This document shows positions 56,281 through 64,000 of a stretch of 64,000 nucleotides of DNA, piece after piece (position 1 is the stretch's first letter; every line of letters begins with the position of its first letter). The DNA lies in contig NC_046675.1 in assembly GCF_003369915.1 (NCBI RefSeq), positions 7,998,001 through 8,062,000 on the forward strand. The letters are read 5' to 3'. This DNA comes from Drosophila miranda (taxonomy: Eukaryota > Arthropoda > Insecta > Diptera > Drosophilidae). Under the pieces are notes generated by a model, which saw only the letters and a list, made by a program, of their open reading frames with translations, made no database searches and was not told the origin of the DNA. The translations under genes were made by a program, and so were the position numbers.

Positions 56281-56530
56281 AAAAAAGTGAAATTTCTTAT
56301 ACAACAGAAGATCAAAAAGGAGAAAAAAGAAATTAAAAAAAAGATACCTAAATTTTTATCTTTGTGTGTGTGTTTTTGTGACATATCAGAGACACACCAA
56401 AAAAAGATACGCCTTCATTTTGGATTAATCAACCATCAGAATCAGCAGTGGCATGCCACAGTGCGGCTTCAACATTCTCGCCGAGACCCGCTTTCAATGA
56501 GATTTAACTAGATAAATGGTGCGTATCTTC
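55920..56530 (+). promoter_or_regulatory. candidate promoter and untranslated first exon
   Basis: GAGA-rich, GC-balanced DNA (55970-56170), then an A-rich leader-like stretch with stops in all frames, then a good donor-like ATAAATG|GTGCGT at about 56518. This resembles an alternative 5'UTR exon of a gene to the right. No TSS element is decisive. Confidence 0.2.
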
Positions 56531-56902
56531 CCAGTCCATCTGTGGTTTTGATAGATTGAATTCTTGCCATATCAATCGTTTCCATGCTGGCCGGAAGTCC
56601 GAGTCACTTTAAATCGGATTTCGGCTCTTGGGAGGCGATTTTTCTTTTTCGATTCTCCCTGACTAAGAGGTTTATTTATTTCGACCGAAACTTACTTTCC
56701 TGATTGTTGGATGGCCGCTTAAGAAGTTTGGAAGTTAGTCATACTTGGGTCTGGCTTTGGGGGAAAGAAAAACAGAGGGATTACCTTGGTACATACGAAA
56801 TTTTAAACCAAATCTTTAAAGGGAAATCTTTAAATTCTATTTATGTCAATATAAAGAATTCCAATATAAAGGATTCTTTAGACATCTAAAAACCCCTAAA
56901 AA

Positions 56903-56998
56903 ATATCATCCAAAACATCATCCAAAACATCATCCAAAAACATCATCCAAAACATCATCCAAAACATCATCCAAAACCCCATCCGAAATATCATCTAA
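56903..56998. repeat. 12-bp minisatellite (ACATCATCCAAA)n
   Basis: About eight near-perfect units in tandem in AT-rich DNA. Confidence 0.95.
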
Positions 56999-57367
56999 AA
57001 ACTCTTTTAAAAACTTAAAAAAAAAACCCAAAATTTTGTATTAAATTATCTTAAAATAAAGGTATACAAATTCCATTCCATCTATTTTAACTATTTTTTT
57101 TTTTAAATTAACAAAAATTCAATTTCTCTGTGGGGGAGAAAAATGAGAAATTTTAAGTGGATTTCCATTCTATTCCATTTTCTTTTTTATTTTATTTTTA
57201 AGTTGGTTGTTTTTTTAGTTTTAAAATATAAATTTCTTGTCTTTTGGTGAAAGAAAAAAGAGAGATCTCAAAGGGATTTAAATTAAAAATTCCATTATGT
57301 ACTAATATTTTGCTAAAAGAACTTTCCTAAGTTTTAGTATTTTTTATGAACTCTAAAAAAAAGTCAG

Positions 57368-57437
57368 TACACCTAATTTTGTTTTTACACGGTTTTTTCA
57401 GGAACCAATATACCGTTTAAAAACAAAATTAGGTGTA
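57368..57437. repeat. strong 26-bp inverted repeat (hairpin)
   Basis: The left arm 57368-57393 and right arm 57412-57437 pair at all but one or two positions around an 18-nt loop. The arms start TACACCTAATTTTG. The outermost bases are TA on both sides, so it may be a minimal palindromic MITE of a TA-inserting family. Confidence 0.9.
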
Positions 57438-57439
57438 TT

Positions 57440-60400
57440 TTCGAACTACTTCGAAGGCTAGAAGTTCCTTTCTCTTATGGGAAATTTGTGCAGCGAATGA
57501 CACATATTGGAACCCCACACTAAAGCAAAATCCATCAACCACTTTTCATGTGTATTCTCATTTATTCCATTAATATTTATGGCCTTTTCAAAATTGTATT
57601 ACCTTTTCCAATACATAATATTTAATGTAAAATTCAAGCCCATATAAATCATTCTTTCCATTGAACTGAAGGGTTCAAATTGTGAGTTCAACCACCTCGA
57701 ATCCACACACGAGTATCTGGGTACGTGTAGCACCCGCATCCCAGTAATAACCTTACCCAACAGAAATAATTTGACCCATTCCAGGAGGGGGAGCGCCTGC
57801 CTGCATGATGTTATTTTTTGCACTGTACTTAAACCACCCTCTTCTCTCCCTCTCTTTGTCACTGATTGCCTGTCTCTCGCTCTCCCGCTCGTGTTAACCT
57901 TCTTTTGCATTCACTTGGCTAATTATACAGACAAGCTATGGAATGACCACGACAACGTTGCCTCCTGCCTCCTGCCTCCTACCAGCGGTGGCCTCCGCTG
58001 TGTTTATCTTGTTAATTAAGCAACAACTAACTACTGGTTAATTTTTAATTGTTACAACACAATCATTTGTTTGTCGTTGTTGTTGTCGTTGCCCGCTCTC
58101 GGAGATGGTGGGACTCCGTTTAGTGATCCAAAAAAAGACTGTTATTATGGTCTAGTCGCCTGTCTTTCCCTAGAGTTCTCTTGGATTGCTCTGGCAACTC
58201 GCATTGATTATGCACGGTCTTGACTCGGTTCGAAGCACACGAGATGGATCTGGAGCTGGAGGTGGAGCTGCTGGTTGTCTGGTTCTGATGGGAACTCAAC
58301 TGCAGGCATATCCATGCGGGCTTAATAGAGTGCATATTTGTGGTATTTTTGTTGTAGATTTCTGTATAAAACAGACGACAAGCAGACGCGAGGGTTTTCC
58401 TTGGAATAAAGCTTATCGATCCAAAAGGAATATAAGTTGGAAAGAAAAAAGAGTGTGTTTTGCTGTAGTTACAAATCCATTTATTTTTATTAATATTTAA
58501 TTGTAATTTTCAAAGTTTTATTGGGTTACATGAGGCCTCGCATCGATGCTCGGTTCGAGGAGCACAAGCGAAAGCCCGAGGATTGCTTAAACAAAATGCA
58601 TGGCGTGTGCATGAGGGGCACATCTTCTTGTACTTGGACTGGGGTACCCTTCTCGCATGTTCCGTTCGGTTCTACTCCCTTAGTTCAGTCTGTGGGCCAT
58701 ATAGCAATTATTGTTATTCAACTCGTTCTGTATCTGTCTCTGTGTATCTGTATCTGTTCGTCGGTGTACACACACACATTGTTGCCTATATTTAAACAAT
58801 CTTTTTTACTGCCTGTCCGTGTCCGACGTTTTTGTTTGACTTTTGCATTGCTCTGTTGGCATTTTTAATTGTTTTTGACTGCGTTTTCATTCGCGTTTTC
58901 AGCCATTTGTTGTTTTGTTTGTTTAAATATTTCTTTTGTATAGCGGTGAAATTTGTCACCAAAGCGATTTGGTCAGGGCGGGACTCTATTCAAAGCTTGA
59001 TTCATACAAAAATTGAAGACTGGCTTCAAAGACCCAAGCCCCCGGTCCCCCGGGCACACGAGCATTCCGTCTGTTAATTAAGTTCTCCACCAAAATGGTT
59101 GCCTTTCCTTTTTTTCTCTCTTGTTTCTGCCTCGACTTTTGTTTTCCACTTTACATGGCTAATTGCTTTATCGAAAAAAAAAAATACGAACAAAGTTGAG
59201 GAAAATGAGAGCAAAACTAATTGAAAATGTTTGGGCATTGGCAAAGCTTTGATATATATAAGGGTTGTGTTGTAACCATTGCAGAAGACTTTTCCTAAGC
59301 CCTAAACTCATTTATTTAAATTTATTTCCTTTGACCTGACTATGACTGAATAAACCAGAGAATTATGGTTTAATAAAACACGTTAAAAGACTTTTAACAC
59401 ATTCCCTATATTTTAAGACATAATTCTTTGCTTTAATAGTATTTATAATATTATCATTAAAAGTCTAAAAGAAGGATCATAACATCACTATATGCATGGT
59501 CGAGATGCAACAAAACCTTGTAATAATCATCCTCAAAAACCCTTAAAGAAAACCTTTTAAATTAATATTTTACCAACATGTCGAGGGTCTCAATAAATTT
59601 CATATTTTAAACAAATATATTTCCTAAAAATTATATTTTATTATATTTATTTTAAAGAGTTCTTTAAGTCGGTTAAATATAAGGCTAACAATTTAAAAAA
59701 ATTGAAGTAACGTCACGTTTTTATTGTAAAATTGGTAAATCTTATAGAAATTGGATTAATTTTAGAGATAAATTTATTTTTCTTTTGAAAATCGCGTTGG
59801 AAAAGCTCTTAAGCTCTCTGAAAAGCCAACACTTAAGTCCGGCCCTGTAATCGTTTGATGCTTATTTAAGAATAAAATAATTTAAGAATTAAATTATTTA
59901 AGAATTAAATTATTAAAAAGCTTAATACAATTACATAAGGGAAATGCTTTAAAACCCCCTAAGCTTATGCTTTACTAATTCGATGTTCAAACCCTTAGAA
60001 AATATTATTCCTATCAGTCAGAAATCGATCTCTGCCACCATCTGTTTTACTATAATTATACAAATATATTATGCCAAATGCTCTTCCGAGAATTCTTATC
60101 AGCAATCAGCTGTTTTGGTTGTTTTGGCATTCGATTTCCATTCAAGAGTACTCATTTCTGACTCATTTGCACAGTTTGCTCGGTTATGGCCTTTTGTTAT
60201 TTGTTTCAAATGCAAATGCAAATCCATTTGCCATAGCTGTCGTAACAGATAATATAGTATAGAACCACCATATAGCCACCTTTTGCCCTTGAAGTCCAAC
60301 GAAAGTTGGACTTTTATTTGCTAACCAACGAAACTGTAGACTGGTAGGACCCTGCCCCTGCCACCGTCTCTGTCCCTCTGTCCCTCTGTTACTCTGTGAA

Positions 60401-60570
60401 ATTTCACACATTGTAGGGGAGACCCCTCTGGGAAGTGGCACAAGATTGGGCAGGCCAAAGCGTATAATATATGCTTCAATTTATTTTTTATTTATTTGTA
60501 AATTAAGTCAAATAATATTATGATTTCGCAGTTGCAATTGTCATGTGATTTTTTTTGCCTAAACAAAAAA
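57440..60570. other. gene-poor unique DNA
   Basis: A CCTCCTG repeat at 57960-57980 and AT-rich DNA at 59240-59960. No exon with splice support. Confidence 0.5.
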
Positions 60571-60575
60571 ATATG

Positions 60576-60583
60576 TATAAAAG
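60576..60583 (+). promoter_or_regulatory. isolated TATAAAAG box
   Basis: A TATAAAAGGCAG sequence in AT-rich DNA. No convincing gene follows within 1 kb, so function is uncertain. Confidence 0.2.
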
Positions 60584-61230
60584 GCAGTAGTCGATCAAAA
60601 AGTACCCATTAAGTGGATATTATATACAGAAATAAATAAGTGATTCACAAAAATCTTTAAAGATGGAAATTCCATTGGGAAACACTGATACGAAGACGTG
60701 GTAAACACTCAACAGCCTTAACCAATACTTAGAAAGATTTACTAACACTGGAATTGTATGAGGTTTGAGTTCAAAGCTTTCGAAGCTTTCACGAAGGTCC
60801 ATCCCTGGATCAAAGACCATCAGTAGAATGAAGTGTTGAAAGTCTTTCTTCCATCAAATTGAATCCCCGACCACCTCACATTTACAGGGTACCATTTGAA
60901 GCCTTAGTTCAATTTTTATCACTTGGCTTTTGTACAGCTGTTGTTGCTGTTTTTTTCCGTTTTCATTTTCGGCTTGCCTTGATGGGTACTCGTGTGTGGG
61001 AGGTGGGGTTTGTCATTGCCTTGTGCCATTGTTTGGTTTGCTTTTTCTCACTCTCGTGCCCTGTTCTACTTTCTATGCGGCTGTCGCATGGGTCGATTGA
61101 AAAGTTTCACAGCTACACTCAAACACAGACAGAGACACAGACAGAAATAAATCATCATAATTTCGTAACAATTGAATTTAGAGCGTAATTGCCGTAAATA
61201 AGATAAAATTGCAATCACTGAAAATAATAA

Positions 61231-61534
61231 TCAAACTCTAAGCGATGCTGGAGCTGGAGCCGGAGCCGGAGCTCTGGAGCTGCTGAATGGAGCAGCACGA
61301 GCCGTTGGAGCCGGAGCCGGCGTCGCTGTGGGAGCATTGAGCCAAGTCGGGGCATAAATTGCGCTAATAAAGCGCACAATTAAAGTCCTCATCGCAGTCG
61401 TCGGTATCGTCGGGCAAATTGGCAACACTTTCCAATTCAAACGAGTTGCAGATTCATTTGAGGCACCACCGCCATCCACCATCCACCAGATGCTGCTGTT
61501 GCTGCTTCTTCTGCTGCGGATGCTTCGTTTTGGG
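61231..61534 (-). CDS. possible terminal exon of an unrecognised minus-strand gene
   Basis: An acceptor with a CTAACC branch-like site and AATTTCAG ends at 61535, followed by GC-rich DNA. One frame stays open for about 100 codons to a stop at 61231, ending in an (Ala-Pro)n tail. A second frame offers an acidic DDTDDCDEDFN ending at a stop but has an upstream stop. Upstream exons would lie to the right, possibly outside the window. It could equally be a 3'UTR with GCC/GGA repeats. Confidence 0.25.
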
Positions 61535-61617
61535 CTGAAATTAAATTTGGGTTAGATGAGAGCGAGTTATTGGGAAGTCGTAATGGGTCTCTGCTGCCCA
61601 CTCGTAGGAGTGCACGA

Positions 61618-62040
61618 AATAATATCAGAAAAATACTAAAAAATAAAGATAGAAAATATTTTGGAGAATATCAGAAAATATGATATGATACTAAAAAATA
61701 GTAGATATAATACTAGAAAAATACTAGAAATAATGCTAGAAAATACTAAAAATAATACGAGAAGAGTGCTAGAAAATATACTGAAAAATACTAAAAATAA
61801 TACGAGAAGAATGCTAGAAAATATACTACAAAATACTAAATATAATACCAAAATAATGCTAAATGTAATACTAGAAAAATACTAGAAATACCAGAAAATA
61901 CTAACAATAATACAAGAAAAATATGATCAAAATAAAGCAGAAGAATACTACATAGATACTAATACTAATAGATACAATTACTAAAAAGATACCAAAACTA
62001 CCATAACAAATACATAAAATACTGAAAGTAATACCAGAAA
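61618..62040. repeat. AT-rich minisatellite, ATACTAGAAA-type unit
   Basis: About 420 bp of ~10-12-bp units with a ~60-bp higher-order period (61745-61830 nearly repeats itself). It gives paired spurious Asn/Arg- and Phe/Ser-rich ORFs. Confidence 0.9.
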
Positions 62041-62049
62041 GCTGCCTCT

Positions 62050-64000
62050 CATCTTCCGAAAGGAAATTTTGTCAAATATTTGATGCTTGCACGCTGCTTG
62101 TCGAACGGAATGCGGAAATACTATTGTTTGAATACCCCAGCAGTGGGGTATTTAAGGTTTGCCGAGATGGTTTGTAACGCAAAGAAGGCACGATTTTAAA
62201 AATTATTAAATATAACTATAAAAATTAAATAAAGTTATTAAATAAGTAGAATTAATTTAGTCGATCCAGGGGAATTACTTTTATACCTTAAACCGATTTA
62301 AGATGTAGCTTAAGCTCTCATATCCATCCATCAACAGAGAGATGATATTTCTCGACTCCCCTTGGCCCCCCTGCACTTGCAGGGTATATAAACGTCGCTT
62401 TTCCAGAGCCAGCTTTCATGCCTTATTGTTTCTTCTTTCGCTTTTTTCATCTGCCTTTGGGCTATCTTTGTTTACGTGCACTTTCCTCCGTTGCCCCTTC
62501 CTCCGGCTTTTGTTTGTTTTGTGATATTTTCGCGCTTTCCGCTGACGTTTCGTTTCCCATTTCCCCAGCCAAGCAGCAGATGAGGTAGGGGCCCCCGCGG
62601 AATGTTGCCATGTGGCAGCGTCGACCAGACCAAGCGAATGCATGCGTTTTCTTCACATTTTCTTTGATGCATGACATTAAAGTTTTAAATTTAACAACAA
62701 GCTAAATGTCGGGGGGGTCTGTTGGTTCTACTTACATGGCCCTCAGCCCTGTCTTCGGTTCTTATGGGTAACCCCCTTAGGGTGAACTTTGAAAAGGTCA
62801 AAAGTGCGTTTGAAACTGACACAAGTCTTTGGTCGCGGTCTGCTTTTTCAGCTTGAAAGTTTTAAGGGCCTTAATTGAACTTTTCCATGAAGTCGGGGTA
62901 ATGCGGGAGGGCCCCTCGGTTGGTTGTGAGAGGAGTTTATCGGGAGAAGCAGAAAATATCCCATAAATTACAGATAGTACACATGTTCAATCGATATATT
63001 TGTAATCTTTCTCACCACTTAATCGATTTATTCTTTTTTCCTTTAAAAAAAAAACTCCCATTTAAATGGAAAATTTACGCCGGATGGTACGAGCTTTTTT
63101 TCCGATTGGTGGCACGGAAATCGCGTGCCACGTGAATGGCAGCGGCGCTGTCTCAATTTCTAAACCTCTCTTATTTTTGGGAAAATGTTTCGCTAGACAA
63201 GTCGTGCAAATGTCAAAAGTTTGACAAACATTTTGAGGGTTTTGAGGGGGTTTTCATTTGACCCCATTCGAAAAACTGATTAAAATGATGATACTCCAGC
63301 CAGGCAGTGCACTTTTTGTGTCCAGCACGCTTCTAACTTTATTAAGTTGGGGTTTTTCTTGGAGCCAGACTCAGTCTCCATCTCGGACCGGGCACGATTT
63401 ACAGCCACATTTAGATTTAAACTTGAAAATTTGTCGTTTCTGCGGCTATTTCTATTTTTACCAGCACGTTCTGCCAGTTTTTTTTTGTTGTCCAGCTACC
63501 TGCCGCGCTACGTGGGAAGGCGGCGGAAAATGTTTTGCTGCCAATGTTTGGACCAAACTGGACGCATTGTTCGGTGGCAGAAGGAAATGGCCCGCCTTTG
63601 TTGCCTTCGAGTGCAACAAGTTGTGGAGTTTGTTGACTTGTCGCTCTCTCGATTTATCTGCGTGTTAATTTGAGAAATTAACATGGTAAATTAAGGAAGC
63701 AACAATTCGCTGTAGATTTTTCCAACATAAATACACACCTCGGGCGGGTTGCTTGTTAACCTGCCAACTACAACATGATCAACATCTCTTTGGTTGTTTT
63801 TTTTTTGGCCATGTTTCTTTCTTTTTTGCACCTCAGCTCTAAGACAAATCAAGGAAATAAACGGTTTTAGCAGCCCAAAACTTAATTACTTTTTAAATTC
63901 GACAAAAAAAAAACAAATTAAAATTTTAAATAAATCTGTGATCAATCAATCATTCTCCGAAACTATTGAAAATTATGTTTAAAAAATAATTCTAAAAAAG
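62050..64000. other. no supported gene to the right edge
   Basis: A TATATAAAC site at about 62384-62392 precedes a short ORF (ATG at 62418). Two overlapping frames at 63258-63673 are open but show no family match or splice support. Confidence 0.5.

Noticed and set aside
61636..61885. Paired ORFs on both strands rich in Asn/Arg or Phe/Ser
   Set aside because: Translation of the ATACTAGAAA minisatellite.
63258..63673. 136- and 108-codon overlapping plus ORFs
   Set aside because: Two frames are open together, with no ATG-context, splice or domain evidence; left as intergenic.

Overview
The window is Drosophila DNA. Three genes are recognised from their spliced protein products: the first coding exon of kibra, a complete effete (eff/UbcD1) and a complete smp-30/regucalcin. 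A fourth gene, encoding a PAQR3-like seven-transmembrane protein, can be assembled from five minus-strand exons. Short introns with GTAAGT/GTGAGT donors, DRE, Motif 1 and TATA/Inr core promoters, and DINE-1/mini-me elements with (GTCY)n microsatellites all fit a Drosophila (possibly obscura-group) autosomal arm. The species itself cannot be fixed from the sequence.

Layout. 1-12658 is the 3' part of a very large kibra intron: microsatellites, AT-rich tandem duplications and a striking duplicated palindrome pair, with no coding exon found. 12659-12894 is kibra exon 1 (WW domain), with a DRE upstream. 13.6-16.5 kb is a repeat-rich stretch: two pairs of ~200-bp repeats and a tandem ~75-bp repeat surround a DRE/BEAF-like palindrome with possible divergent first exons. 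20.5-20.63 kb holds a possible 35-aa microprotein gene, tail-to-tail with the PAQR3-like gene (20834-31651, minus). The 8.8-kb first intron of that gene, and the sequence just downstream of the gene, contain DINE-1-like copies and a near-identical ~0.85-kb segment present twice. Each copy of this segment carries an intact spliced 84-codon ORF.

eff occupies 34927-42958 (minus, five coding exons, exactly 147 codons). Its introns hold a TE remnant with TTAGG units and a pogo-like MITE. A Motif 1 + DRE core promoter at 43.88-43.96 kb separates eff from an unrecognised plus-strand gene (44544-45198, about 141 aa) with a 46-codon uORF. 46.86-47.94 kb is a full DINE-1-like copy on the minus strand. 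49.16-49.31 kb is an RpS23 pseudogene fragment, and a second pogo-like MITE lies at 50.63 kb. smp-30 (51084-52290, minus) has a clear TATA box, initiator and 5'UTR intron. 52.3-64 kb is gene-poor: minisatellites, a strong hairpin, GAGA-rich promoter-like DNA and one possible minus-strand terminal exon at 61.2-61.5 kb.

The genes are not a functional unit: Hippo signalling (kibra), ubiquitin conjugation (eff), a Golgi/endomembrane PAQR protein and a calcium-binding lactonase simply lie next to each other. The less ordinary material is the duplicated ORF inside DINE-1 repeats, the duplicated palindromes at 6.7 kb, and several unrecognised small ORFs.
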